A stretch of DNA of 64,000 nucleotides from an uncultured Vicinamibacterales bacterium (GCA_958295905.1 OY282382.1:806001-870000), one strand, 5' to 3'. Shown: positions 17,025-25,223, counted from the stretch's first letter. Numbers and translations are program-made. Notes: generated by a model not told the origin, from the sequence alone.

Positions 17025-17684
17025 CTATCGCGACCGGCCCTTGCCGCGGCTTCGGGACGGGCTCCGGTTGAACCGCTCCCCGCGCCCGTTCCCGTTGCGG
17101 TCACGCGCCGGCTTGGCCTCGTGCTTGCCGTACCCGGACCGCGCGAACTGGCCGGGATGGCCCTCCGCCTTGTTGCCGTTCGGCTCGGCGCCGGGCCGGC
17201 CGCCGTTGCGGCGCTTGCGCGACGACTTCCCCCGATCGACGTTGCCGTCGCGGCCCGTCTGCTCCCGAACCGTGAACACCGGCACCGGCCGGGACGCCGC
17301 GACGGCCTCGGGCCGCCCCAGGGTGGCCCGGATCAGCGGACGGCGAACCGAGTCGACGCTCGGCGTCTGCGCGGGGCGGCTCACCGGCGGCGGGGGAACG
17401 TCGAGAGGCGCGGCCGCCGGCGGCGGCTTCACCCCGGCGGGCGGGGCCGGCGCGGCAATCAGCGCCCCGTCGGCGCCCGCATTGGAGAGCGCCGCCACCA
17501 ATCGGGTCTGCCGGCGCGGCGGGACCCGGGCCGCCTTGTAGGCGTGCTCGGTGTCACACGTCGTGCAGCGGGTCAGTTTGATGTCGCTGCCGACGAGAGC
17601 CACGACGGCATGATTGGTCACTCGGCGCTCGCGTGGACAATAGTCGTCCAGGACGTCACCCAGGCGCACCCGGCGCTGATCCAT
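17025..17684 (-). CDS. basic low-complexity protein with Cys-x2-Cys motif
   Basis: 219 residues. The conserved-looking N-terminal 60 residues include VRLGDVLDDYCPRERRVTNH and IKLTRCTTCDTEHAYK, so three cysteines that could form a small zinc site. The rest is proline/alanine-rich, then strongly basic and rich in Arg, Gly and Asn (GNGRGERFNRSPSRSRGKGR), suggesting nucleic-acid or ribosome binding. No membrane segment. It heads a co-directional group with the small membrane protein, the deoxyhypusine-synthase-like gene and queD. Family not recognised; RNA binding is only inferred from composition. Confidence 0.6.
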   Translation of the reverse strand: MDQRRVRLGDVLDDYCPRERRVTNHAVVALVGSDIKLTRCTTCDTEHAYKAARVPPRRQTRLVAALSNAGADGALIAAPAPPAGVKPPPAAAPLDVPPPPVSRPAQTPSVDSVRRPLIRATLGRPEAVAASRPVPVFTVREQTGRDGNVDRGKSSRKRRNGGRPGAEPNGNKAEGHPGQFARSGYGKHEAKPARDRNGNGRGERFNRSPSRSRGKGRSR

Positions 17685-18059
17685 GAATCCCTCTCAGGTT
17701 GGTTCAGATGGTGGGATGGTTTGGCGGTTGCTCGAACGGTTGCCGGACTGATACGAACGGCGATTGGGGGATGCGTCTCATCCCGGTCTTTTCGTCTCGT
17801 CGCGCATCGGCAAGACGGATCCCCGGCCCGGAAGCCTCAGCGGGCCCCGGACACCAAGACCAATGTCCCGAAATACGAAACGTGAAGCACCAATTCCGTC
17901 GCTTCAGGAAAGATTCGCGTTGCGCAGCAAGGACGGTCGCGCAAACGGCCAAACCACGGAACCCCTCGTGCGGGGCAGCTCTGGCGGTTGCGCTGCGCAG
18001 TGAGGCCATTCTACTACTCCCGCCCCCGCCGCGTAAACGCTTTGATTGCCGTCAACCGT
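17685..18059. other. intergenic region without a gene
   Basis: No convincing reading frame. At 17858-17880 the text TGTCCCGAAATACGAA resembles one end of the element at 20942-21053 (TGTCCCTGAAATATGAA), so a decayed relative may lie here; the partner end is not clear. Confidence 0.4.
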
Positions 18060-19442
18060 TCACCGGCCCGGTTCAGCGATCCAGCGGCGGGTCTCGCGAA
18101 GCGCCGCCGCCACCGCGTCGGGTGCGGTCGATTGGGGCGTTCGACGGGCCGCGACCGAACCCCGCGCGGTGATGCGGGCCGCGGTCTCCGCGTCCAGGCG
18201 CTCGTGATACCCCTGCCACTCTTCCGGCGTCAGCGCCGTGAAATCGCGCCCGTCCGCGATCAGATCGCGGACGATTCGACCCACCACTTCGTGCGCCCCG
18301 CGAAACGGGACCCCCCGGGCCACCAGCAGATCGGCCACGTCCGTCGCCAGTGCGAGCCCCGACGCCGCCGCCCCGGTGCGGACCGCGTCCAGCGTGAGGG
18401 TCCGCACGACCGCGGTGGTGGCGCGCAGGGAGCTGCGCACGGTGTCCTCGGCGTCGAAGACCGCCTCCTTGTCCTCCTGGAGGTCCTTGTTGTAGCCGCT
18501 GGCCAGCCCCTTCATCGTGGCCAGCCACCCGGCCAGCCGTCCGATGACCCGGCCGGTCTTGCCGCGGACCAGCTCGAGCGGGTCGGGGTTCTTCTTCTGC
18601 GGCATCAGGCTGCTTCCCGTGGTGACCGCATCGGACAACTCCAGGAACCCGAACTCTTCGCTCGTCAGCAGGACGAGGTCTTCGGCGAGCCGGCTCAGGT
18701 GGACCATGGCGCCGGCGCAGGCGTGGAGGAACCCGGACACGAAGTCCCGATCCGCGGTGGCGTCGAGGCTGTTGGCCACGACGCGCGAGAACCCGAGCCG
18801 CCGGGCGAGGGCCGAGGTGTCGATGTCGTAGCTGGCGCCGGCGATGGCCCCGGACCCGAGCGTCAGCGCATCCGCCTCGTCCCGCGCGATCTCGAAACGG
18901 CGGTGGGCGCGCCGCAGGGCTGCGGCATGCGACAGGAAGTAGTGCGCCACGAGGATCGGCTGGGCCCGCCGCAGGTGCGTATAGGACGGCATCAACGCCG
19001 CCCCGGCCGATTCCGCCCGACCCGCGAGGGCGTCGACCAGAGCGACCACCTCCTGCTGGATGACGGCGGCGCGCCGGCGAAGATACAGACGCAGGTCGAG
19101 GGCGACCTGCTCGTTCCGCGACCGCCCGGTGTGCAACCGTTTCCCGGCGTCGCCGACGCGCTCGATCAGTTGCCGTTCCACGAAGGCGTGGACATCCTCG
19201 TCCGGTCCCTCGACGAACGCCGGATCGTCGCGCCCGCGGTCCCGGATCGCGATCAGGGCGGACCTGACCGCGGCCGCATCACCGGCCGAGAGCACCCCGG
19301 CGCCGGCAAGGGCCTCCGCCCAGGCGAGACTGCCGGTCACGTCGTCCTCGAACAGCCGCCGGTCGAAGGCGAACGAGGACTGGAAGGCGAACACCTCCTC
19401 GTCGGGGGCGCTGTCGAACCGGCCGGACCAAAGGTGTGCCAT
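18060..19442 (-). CDS. argH: argininosuccinate lyase
   Basis: 460 residues, the usual length. Splits argininosuccinate into arginine and fumarate, the last step of arginine synthesis. The fumarase/aspartase superfamily signature is GSSLMPQKKNPDP (catalytic serine loop); also the opening LWSGRFDSAPDEEVFAFQSS, HTGRSRNEQVALDLRLYLR and YTHLRRAQPILVAHY. It starts 36 bp after argG, on the same strand and in the natural pathway order. The C-terminus extends about 15 residues past the lyase core and is low in information. Confidence 0.97.
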   Translation of the reverse strand: MAHLWSGRFDSAPDEEVFAFQSSFAFDRRLFEDDVTGSLAWAEALAGAGVLSAGDAAAVRSALIAIRDRGRDDPAFVEGPDEDVHAFVERQLIERVGDAGKRLHTGRSRNEQVALDLRLYLRRRAAVIQQEVVALVDALAGRAESAGAALMPSYTHLRRAQPILVAHYFLSHAAALRRAHRRFEIARDEADALTLGSGAIAGASYDIDTSALARRLGFSRVVANSLDATADRDFVSGFLHACAGAMVHLSRLAEDLVLLTSEEFGFLELSDAVTTGSSLMPQKKNPDPLELVRGKTGRVIGRLAGWLATMKGLASGYNKDLQEDKEAVFDAEDTVRSSLRATTAVVRTLTLDAVRTGAAASGLALATDVADLLVARGVPFRGAHEVVGRIVRDLIADGRDFTALTPEEWQGYHERLDAETAARITARGSVAARRTPQSTAPDAVAAALRETRRWIAEPGR

Positions 19443-19478
19443 GCGGTGCTGAATCGGAGATGCCGGCTTCCAAGCTCG

Positions 19479-20675
19479 TCAGGAGCCCGGGGTGGCCTTG
19501 GCGGCCGCGAGCTCGACCGGAAGCCCCCAGATTCTGATGAAGCCCTCGGCCGCGGTGTGGTCGAACCGATCTCCTTCGTCGTAGGTCGCGAGCGCCTCGT
19601 CGTACAGGGCGTGGGGCGACTTGCGCCCGACCACCCGGCAATCCCCCTTGAACAGCTTCAGGCGGACTGCGCCGGTGACCCGCTGCTGCACGTCGGCGAC
19701 GAGGGCGTCGATGGCGCAGCGCGTCGGGGTGAACCACAGGCCGTTGTACACGAGGTCCGCGTACACCGGCGCCAACCCGGTCTTGATGCGATCGAGATCG
19801 CGCGGAATGACCAAGCTCTCCAGCTCGCGATGGGCGGCGTGCAGCACGACGGCGGCCGGGGCTTCGTAGATCTCCCGCGACTTGATGCCGACGAGCCGAT
19901 TTTCGAGCATGTCGATCCGCCCGACGCCATGGGCGCCCGCGATCGTCTCCAGACTGGCGATCAGCTCGACGAGGGGCATCGCCACCCCGTTGACCGCGGT
20001 CGGCACCCCCTGCTCGAAGTCGAGGGTCACGTAGGCGGGCGCATCGGGGGCCGCGGTCGGAGCCTTCGTCAACGTGAAGACCTCTTCCGGCGGCTCGGTC
20101 CAGGGATCTTCCAGCACGCCGCATTCGATCGACTTGCCCCACAGGTTCAGATCGGTGCTGTAGGGGCTGTCCACGGTCGCCGGCACCGGGATGCCGCGTT
20201 CCCGGGCGTACTCGATCTCGGCGGGACGGGACATGCCCCATTCGCGCGCCGGTCCGATGACCCGGATGGTCCGGTTCAACGCCCGGGCCGACACGTCTAT
20301 CCGGACCTGATCGTTCCCCTTGCCGGTACAACCGTGGGCGATCGCGGTGGCCGACTCCATTTCCGCAATCTCGACGAGCCGTTTCGCGATCAGGGGCCGG
20401 CCGAGCGCCGTCGCGAGGGGGTACTGCCCTTCGTAGAGCGCCCCCGCCTGCAGGGCGGGCAGGACGTACTCGTCCGCGAACTCGGTGCGGACATCCAGCA
20501 CGTGGCAGCGGATCGCCCCCACCGCCATCGCCCGCTCGCGCACGTCGTCGAGCTCCCTCCCCTGCCCGAGATCCAGGGTCACCGCCACGACCTCCGCCTG
20601 GTGCTTCTCGGCCAGCCAGGGAATCGCCACCGATGTATCGAGACCGCCCGAGTAGGCGAGTATCACGCGTTCCAT
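19479..20675 (-). CDS. argG: argininosuccinate synthase
   Basis: 398 residues. Joins citrulline and aspartate using ATP. The ATP pyrophosphatase P-loop reads VILAYSGGLDTSVAIPWL; later AHGCTGKGNDQVR and YSTDLNLWGKSIECG are family signatures. Start ATG 20675 is preceded by AAAGGGAG, a good ribosome-binding site. It is separated from argR by 381 bp that holds repeats, so it may have its own promoter or depend on read-through from argR. Followed closely by argH. Confidence 0.97.
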   Translation of the reverse strand: MERVILAYSGGLDTSVAIPWLAEKHQAEVVAVTLDLGQGRELDDVRERAMAVGAIRCHVLDVRTEFADEYVLPALQAGALYEGQYPLATALGRPLIAKRLVEIAEMESATAIAHGCTGKGNDQVRIDVSARALNRTIRVIGPAREWGMSRPAEIEYARERGIPVPATVDSPYSTDLNLWGKSIECGVLEDPWTEPPEEVFTLTKAPTAAPDAPAYVTLDFEQGVPTAVNGVAMPLVELIASLETIAGAHGVGRIDMLENRLVGIKSREIYEAPAAVVLHAAHRELESLVIPRDLDRIKTGLAPVYADLVYNGLWFTPTRCAIDALVADVQQRVTGAVRLKLFKGDCRVVGRKSPHALYDEALATYDEGDRFDHTAAEGFIRIWGLPVELAAAKATPGS

Positions 20676-20726
20676 CTACTCCCTTTCTCTTTTTCCTTCC
20701 GGCCCCGCCCGCCGCGGGAGGCGCCG

Positions 20727-20806
20727 GCGCGGACTCCCGGCCCGGCAATCGCCGCCTGCAGCTCCGCCGCCGCCCAACCAACCCTCCAGGAGTCGGCGCC
20801 TCCTAC
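20727..20806 (+). repeat. single copy of the 83-bp hairpin repeat family
   Basis: Same orientation as the 7461-7948 array: GGACTCCCGGCCCGGCAATC, then GCCCAACCAACCCTCCAGGA and GTCGGCGCC. Lies in the leader or upstream region of argG. Confidence 0.65.
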
Positions 20807-20808
20807 GG

Positions 20809-20903
20809 GGAAGTCGGTGCCTCCTGCGGAAGTCGGTGCCTCCTGCGGAAGTCGGTGCCTCCTGCGGAAGTCGGTGCCTCCTGCGGAAGTCGGTGCCTCC
20901 CGC
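20809..20903. repeat. five tandem copies of a 19-bp unit
   Basis: GGAAGTCGGTGCCTCCTGC repeats at 20809, 20828, 20847, 20866 and 20885 with an exact 19-bp period; the last copy ends CCCGC. A diverged version (GGAGTCGGCGCCTCCTAC) just precedes it and is the hairpin arm of the adjacent 83-bp family copy, from which this minisatellite probably expanded. Confidence 0.92.
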
Positions 20904-20941
20904 CGAGGGCGGGGCGGTTCAACGGCGCAAGCTCCTGGTGT

Positions 20942-21053
20942 GGTGTCCCTGAAATATGAAGACACAAATCAGGCGCGGCCGTGAGCCGATTCTTGACGCG
21001 CCATCTCGGTCCGGATCAACGGCTGTATTCTGTATCGGAACTTCAGGGACACC
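20942..21053. mobile_element. 112-bp element with perfect 12-bp inverted ends (MITE-like)
   Basis: GGTGTCCCTGAA at 20942-20953 is matched by its exact reverse complement at 21042-21053. The interior is non-coding and more AT-rich than its surroundings. The element ends 3 bp from the argR stop codon. The ends look like insertion-sequence inverted repeats; no transposase of this kind is in the window. It could also act as a terminator-like structure after argR. Confidence 0.55.
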
Positions 21054-21056
21054 CCG

Positions 21057-21509
21057 CTAGCGGGCCGCCCACCGCTCCACCCTGCGGCTCAGGGTCTTCG
21101 CGCTCCGCTCGGTGCGCATGACGACGAGAATCGTGTCGTCGCCCGCAACCGTACCGACGATCTCCGGCCAGGCGGCATGGTCGAGCGCGAACGCCAGCGG
21201 CTGCGCCTGCCCCGGATCCGTCTTCAACACCAGAAGCTGCTGAACCTGTTCCACGCGCCGCAGATACTCGGTGACCGCCCGGCGAACCCGCTCGTCAGGG
21301 ATGGCCGGCGTCCCCGCCGCCTCGTGGACCGACTGATAGGCTCCATCCGCGGCCCTCTTGACCAGCCCGAGCTCCTTGACGTCCCGGGAGATCGTGGCCT
21401 GGGTCGCCCGAATACCCCTCCCCGCCAACAGGCGCCGCAGGATGTTCTGGCTCTGAACCGGCTGGCCGGAGACGAGCTCGATGATCGCGGACTGCCGACG
21501 AGCCTTCAT
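21057..21509 (-). CDS. argR: arginine repressor
   Basis: 150 residues, full length. An N-terminal winged helix (KARRQSAIIELVSGQPV, then GIRATQATISRDVKELGLVK) contains the SRDVKELGLVK helix typical of ArgR/AhrC. The C-terminal hexamerisation and arginine-binding domain has AWPEIVGTVAGDDTILVVMRT with the GD pair that contacts arginine. It represses biosynthetic genes when arginine is high. Placed divergently from argC and upstream of argG-argH, with ArgR-box-like sequences at its own start and at argC, suggesting autoregulation. Confidence 0.95.
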   Translation of the reverse strand: MKARRQSAIIELVSGQPVQSQNILRRLLAGRGIRATQATISRDVKELGLVKRAADGAYQSVHEAAGTPAIPDERVRRAVTEYLRRVEQVQQLLVLKTDPGQAQPLAFALDHAAWPEIVGTVAGDDTILVVMRTERSAKTLSRRVERWAAR

Positions 21510-21518
21510 ATTTATTCA
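21505..21518 (-). promoter_or_regulatory. putative ArgR box over the argR start
   Basis: On the minus strand TGAATAAATATGAA overlaps the argR start codon. It shares the core WATAAATATR with the palindrome at argC (21615-21628) and carries the ARG-box half-site TGAAT. Operator role inferred from position and similarity. Confidence 0.45.
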
Positions 21519-21531
21519 CACGTTGGATTTT

Positions 21532-21559
21532 AATATACACGGCTGCCGGTCGCTGTCAA
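21532..21559 (-). promoter_or_regulatory. sigma-70-type promoter for argR
   Basis: Minus strand: TTGACA (21559-21554), 16-bp spacer, TATATT (21537-21532). Predicted transcript start near 21525, giving a leader of about 16 nt before the argR ATG. An AT-rich stretch TGTATATTAAAATCCA overlaps the -10 box and could be another ArgR contact. Confidence 0.6.
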
Positions 21560-21614
21560 GCGGCTTGGTCGGGCCACTGCGTCGTGGACGGCATTGACGG
21601 CGGTGCCGGGGTGA

Positions 21615-21628
21615 TGTATAAATATACA
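21615..21628 (+). promoter_or_regulatory. ArgR-box-like palindrome abutting argC
   Basis: TGTATA-AA-TATACA, a perfect 6-bp inverted repeat in an otherwise very GC-rich region, ends 2 bp before the argC ATG. It could double as a -10 box (TATAAA) of a leaderless or near-leaderless transcript, in which case ArgR binding would block both initiation and start-codon access. Confidence 0.5.
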
Positions 21629-21630
21629 AA

Positions 21631-22629
21631 ATGTCGGCTACTGTCGCTGTCGGAATCGCCGGAGCCACCGGATACGCCGGTCAGGAACTGCTCCGATGGG
21701 CCGCACGCCATCCCGCCGTCCGGGTCGTGGCGGCCATGGGATCGGGGAGCGCGGAGGGCGTCCGGCGTCTGCCCGCGCTCGCACGCATCTGGGACGGCGA
21801 CGTCACCCCGCTCTCGGTCGAACGATTGGCGGCGGAGACCCAGGCGGTGTTCCTGACCTTGCCGGACCCCGTCGCGGCGGAGATCGGCCCCGACCTGGTG
21901 GCCCGCGGCGTCCGGGTGTTCGACCTCTCCGGCACGTTCCGGCTGCGCGACGCGGCCGAGCGGCGCCACTGGTATCCCGCCACGCCGGATATCGAGGAAC
22001 CGATCGTCTACGGCCTCACCGAGCACTGCCGCGCCTCGCTGCCCGGCGCGCGCCTCGTCGCCTGTCCGGGGTGCTATCCGACGGCGGCGCTCCTGGCCCT
22101 GCGGCCGCTGCGCGACGCCGGCATCCTCGATCCCGACGGCGACGTCATCATCGACGCGAAGTCCGGCGTCTCCGGGGCCGGCAAGAAGCCGACGGAGCGC
22201 ACGCACTTTTCGGAATGCCACGGCAGCGTCGCCGCCTACGGCGTGCTGGCCCATCGGCACGGGGCGGAAATCGAGCAGGAGCTGGGACGGCCGGTCACCT
22301 TCACGCCGCATCTCGTCCCCCTCGATCGCGGCATTCTGGAGACCATCTACGTGCGCACCCGCCGGGACGTCAGCGCCGCGCAGGTGGCGGACACGCTCGA
22401 TCGGGCGTACGCGGACGCGCCGTTCGTCCGGCTCACCGGCGACGCCCTGCCGGAGATCAAGCACGTCACGCACACCAACCTGTGCGACATCGGCTGGAAG
22501 CTCGACGCCGCCTCGCGGCGTCTGGTGCTCGTCGCGTGCCTGGACAACCTCGTCAAGGGAGCGGCGGGCCAGGCCCTGCAGAACCTCAACGTCGCATTCG
22601 GTCTCGGCGAAACGGCCGGCCTGTCATGA
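21631..22629 (+). CDS. argC: N-acetyl-gamma-glutamyl-phosphate reductase
   Basis: 332 residues. Third step of the acetylated ornithine pathway, NADPH-dependent. The nucleotide loop is GIAGATGYAGQELLR; the catalytic cysteine is in VACPGCYPTAALLAL (about Cys148); SGVSGAGKKPTE and HTNLCDIGWK are also family features. ATG 21631 is directly preceded by an AT-rich palindrome with no obvious ribosome-binding site at normal spacing. Overlaps argB by 4 bp (ATGA at 22626). Confidence 0.96.
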   Translation: MSATVAVGIAGATGYAGQELLRWAARHPAVRVVAAMGSGSAEGVRRLPALARIWDGDVTPLSVERLAAETQAVFLTLPDPVAAEIGPDLVARGVRVFDLSGTFRLRDAAERRHWYPATPDIEEPIVYGLTEHCRASLPGARLVACPGCYPTAALLALRPLRDAGILDPDGDVIIDAKSGVSGAGKKPTERTHFSECHGSVAAYGVLAHRHGAEIEQELGRPVTFTPHLVPLDRGILETIYVRTRRDVSAAQVADTLDRAYADAPFVRLTGDALPEIKHVTHTNLCDIGWKLDAASRRLVLVACLDNLVKGAAGQALQNLNVAFGLGETAGLS

Positions 22630-23417
22630 CCCCCACCGCCAGGGTCGTCCTCAAGCTGGGCGGCGAACTGCTCGCGGCGCCGGAACAGCGCCGCGACGTC
22701 GCGACGGCCATCGGGCGTCTCACCGACGGCGCCGCGCTCGTCGTCGTGCATGGCGGCGGGCGCGAGGTTGACGCGGAGCTCGCGGAGCGCGGCATCGCCA
22801 AGCGGGCCGTCGACGGTCTCCGGATCACCGACGCCGCCACCCTCGACGTCGTGGTCGGGATGCTCGCGGGACGCGTCAACACCCGACTCGTGGCCGCCGC
22901 CTGCGGCGCCGGTATCCGCGCGGTCGGACTGACGGCGGCCGACGCCGGGGTGGCCGCGGTCGAGCGCGCCGCCCCCTACACGGCGGCCGACGGGTCGGTG
23001 GTGGACCTGGGATTCGTGGGCCGGCCGCACGGCGATGCGCCACCGGCCCTGCTGGACACCCTGTCCTCGGCCGGGTTCGTGCCGGTGGTCGCGAGCATCG
23101 GCGCCGGCGCCGATGGACAGTTGCTCAACGTCAATGCCGATACTCTGGCCGGGGACCTGGCCGTCCGGTTCCGGGCCGGCCGGCTGCTGATCGCCGGGGG
23201 CACCGCCGGCGTCCTCGACCCGCAGGGCGGCACGCTGTCCTCGATCGACGATGCGACGCTCGAGCAGCTCATCGCCGACGGCCGGGCCAGCGCCGGGATG
23301 GTAGCCAAGCTGAACGCCTGCCGGCATGCGCGGCGCTACGGGGTCGGGCGGGTGGAGATCGTCGACGGCAGACGGACATGCGATCTGGATGGGCGTGCCG
23401 GCACGCGCATCGCCTAA
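22626..23417 (+). CDS. argB: acetylglutamate kinase
   Basis: 263 residues, amino-acid-kinase fold. Phosphorylates N-acetylglutamate. Motifs: VVLKLGGELL (phosphate lysine), ALVVVHGGGREVD, the substrate loop GLRITDAATLDVVVGML, and LLIAGGTAGVLD with MVAKLNAC near the end. It lacks the N-terminal helix of arginine-inhibited kinases, so it is probably of the arginine-insensitive short type, which is an inference. Coupled to argC by a 4-bp overlap. Downstream lie repeats before argD. Confidence 0.94.
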   Translation: MTPTARVVLKLGGELLAAPEQRRDVATAIGRLTDGAALVVVHGGGREVDAELAERGIAKRAVDGLRITDAATLDVVVGMLAGRVNTRLVAAACGAGIRAVGLTAADAGVAAVERAAPYTAADGSVVDLGFVGRPHGDAPPALLDTLSSAGFVPVVASIGAGADGQLLNVNADTLAGDLAVRFRAGRLLIAGGTAGVLDPQGGTLSSIDDATLEQLIADGRASAGMVAKLNACRHARRYGVGRVEIVDGRRTCDLDGRAGTRIA

Positions 23418-23420
23418 TGG

Positions 23421-23508
23421 GTCGTCATGCCATAATTTTCGGAAAAACGGGCTTGATTCGAATGATGTGATTCTCCGGCATGGGACTCTCTTGGGTTCGA
23501 TGTGAGGC
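23421..23508 (-). repeat. repeat with conserved mini reading frame, copy 2
   Basis: Inverted relative to copy 1 at 15011-15097. On the minus strand it contains GAGAGTCCCATGCCGGAGAA and encodes MPENHIIRIKPVFPKIMA before a stop. It begins 4 bp after the argB stop. Confidence 0.75.
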
Positions 23509-23610
23509 CCCCGGCGACCCCGTTTTGATCATGGCAATGCGCCGGCGGGCCGTCACGGCATAATTTTTGGAACAAACGGACTTGAGCCGAATGACGTGAT
23601 TCTCCGGCAT
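23425..23610 (-). CDS. possible small protein built from two repeat copies
   Basis: A 61-codon minus-strand frame running through two repeat copies: it begins MPENHVIRLKSVCSKNYAVT in the upstream copy and ends MPENHIIRIKPVFPKIMA in the downstream copy. AAGAAGAG lies about 7 nt before the start. Substitutions between the copies keep the peptide similar (V/I, L/I, K retained), which is suggestive but not proof of coding. The third copy at 15011 is frameshifted. It may simply be repeat DNA that happens to be open. Confidence 0.25.
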   Translation of the reverse strand: MPENHVIRLKSVCSKNYAVTARRRIAMIKTGSPGASHRTQESPMPENHIIRIKPVFPKIMA

Positions 23611-23641
23611 GGGAGACTCTTCTTGGTTCGAGATGAGTTCC
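23552..23641 (-). repeat. repeat with conserved mini reading frame, copy 3
   Basis: Minus strand: GGAACTCATCTCGAACCAAG, then AGAGTCTCCC and ATGCCGGAGAATCACG, ending with GCCGTGAC. Tandem-like with copy 2, about 130 bp apart. Confidence 0.75.
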
Positions 23642-23687
23642 CCGATCGCCCCAACTAATATTGCTCGTGATACCGCACCGGCGCATT

Positions 23688-23865
23688 TGCGCCGCGGAAG
23701 CGGCGCATGCCCCCGGCGGAGCCGGGTGGCCGGCGGGGACCGCAAGGCGGGGAGCCCCGGAAGAGACGGCGCGCCGCGCCGGGACCGCCGAGTCTACGGC
23801 GCGGGGACGACTTCCTCCCGCCAACGCCCCGGAATAGAGACGGCGCGCCGCGCCGGGACCGCCGC
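23688..23865. repeat. hairpin and 74-bp-spaced direct repeat before argD
   Basis: A hairpin GCGCCGC-GGAA-GCGGCGC at 23689-23706 is followed by two copies of GAGACGGCGCGCCGCGCCGG, starting at 23763 and 23837. No gene. Function unknown; the hairpin could be a weak transcription stop between argB and argD. Confidence 0.55.
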
Positions 23866-23928
23866 CGGCGTCGGCCGACTGCGGGAAGCCCGCGCGGCAG
23901 GGCGCAACGAGGGGAAGAGCAGTCATCG

Positions 23929-25170
23929 ATGTCGACAGGAACCAACGGCATGGTCACGGAGGCGCGGGATGTCCGGGCGGTCGAGAGCGCGCACCTGCTC
24001 CAGGTCTACAAGCGGGTGCCGTTGATCTTGACCCGCGGCGAGGGAAGCTACGTCCACGACAGCGGCGGCCGCCGCTATCTGGACTTCGTATCGGGGCTCG
24101 GGGTGGCGTCGCTGGGACATGCCCATCCCGGACTGGCGGCCGCTCTGGCCGACCAGGCCCGCACCCTGGTTCACACGTCCAACCTCTACTTCCATCCCCT
24201 GCAGGGACAGGTGGGACGGCGGCTCGCCGGGTTGTCCGGCCTGCCGCGGGCGTTCTTCTGCAACAGCGGGACCGAGGCGGTGGAAGGCTGTCTGAAGTTC
24301 GCGCGCCGCTACTGGCATACGCGGGGCGAGACGGCGCGGACGCGGATCGTGGCGCTGGAGCGTTCGTTTCACGGGCGCACGTTCGGCTCGCTGTCGACGA
24401 CGTGGGAACCCGGATATCGCCGTCCGTTCGAGCCGCTCCTTCCCGGGGTCAGCTTCGTGCCCCCCACCGACCCCGGGGCGCTGGAGACCGCCGTGGGACC
24501 GGACGTCGCCGCGATCATTCTCGAGCCGATTCAGGGCGAAGGGGGGGTGTGGCCGCTGTCCCCGGACTTCGCGGCGGCGGTGAACGCCGCGTGCGAGCGG
24601 ACCGGCACGCTGCTTGTCGCCGACGAGATTCAATGCGGACTGGGCCGCACGGGCCGCCCCTTCCACGCCGCCGCCCTGGGCCTGCGCCCGGACCTGATGG
24701 CCCTCGGGAAGGCCCTGGGCGCGGGGATGCCGGTCGGCGCGATCCTGATGAGCCAGGACGTCGCGGATGCGATTTCCCCCGGCGACCACGGAACCACCTA
24801 TGGCGGCAATCTGCTCGCCTGCCGCGCGGCGCTGGTGTTCCTCGATGCCCTGGAGCAGGGGGGACTCGAGCGGGCGCGCGCGGCCGGCGTGCGGCTGGCG
24901 GACGGCCTCGAGCAGCTGGCGGAACGCTATCCGATCATCACCGACGTGCGCGGCGCCGGGTTGATGCGCGGAATCGAAATGCCCGAGGCGGCCGCGACAC
25001 GCGCCGTCGACCTCGCCCTGGCGCGTCACCTGCTCGTCAACCGGACCGCGGGGCGGGTGGTGCGGCTGTTGCCCCCCCTCACCGTCTCGGACGCCGAGAT
25101 CGACGAGGGACTGCAGATTCTGGATGCGGTGCTTCAGCAGGTCGTCACCCGGGAGGAGTCCGCGTCGTAG
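23929..25170 (+). CDS. argD: acetylornithine aminotransferase
   Basis: 413 residues, class III PLP aminotransferase. Converts N-acetylglutamate semialdehyde to N-acetylornithine. Features: GEGSYVHDSGGRRYLDFVSG, FFCNSGTEAVEGCLKFAR, LLVADEIQCGLGRTG and the PLP lysine in LMALGKALGAGMPVGA. Succinyldiaminopimelate may be a second substrate, as in many ArgD enzymes. ATG 23929 was chosen because GAGGGGAAGAG (23908-23918) precedes it and the sequence before it is repeat DNA; the open frame continues back to 23707. Ends 53 bp before the acetyltransferase gene. Confidence 0.94.
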   Translation: MSTGTNGMVTEARDVRAVESAHLLQVYKRVPLILTRGEGSYVHDSGGRRYLDFVSGLGVASLGHAHPGLAAALADQARTLVHTSNLYFHPLQGQVGRRLAGLSGLPRAFFCNSGTEAVEGCLKFARRYWHTRGETARTRIVALERSFHGRTFGSLSTTWEPGYRRPFEPLLPGVSFVPPTDPGALETAVGPDVAAIILEPIQGEGGVWPLSPDFAAAVNAACERTGTLLVADEIQCGLGRTGRPFHAAALGLRPDLMALGKALGAGMPVGAILMSQDVADAISPGDHGTTYGGNLLACRAALVFLDALEQGGLERARAAGVRLADGLEQLAERYPIITDVRGAGLMRGIEMPEAAATRAVDLALARHLLVNRTAGRVVRLLPPLTVSDAEIDEGLQILDAVLQQVVTREESAS

Positions 25171-25223
25171 GCCCGGGGACGAGACCCCAACCCCAGGCCT
25201 GCGCGGGCGCGGGCACGACCCCG

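Noticed and set aside
17988-20984. A 998-codon plus-strand open frame
   Set aside because: It is the antisense of argH and argG, a common result of very high GC content. The minus strand has the conserved motifs.
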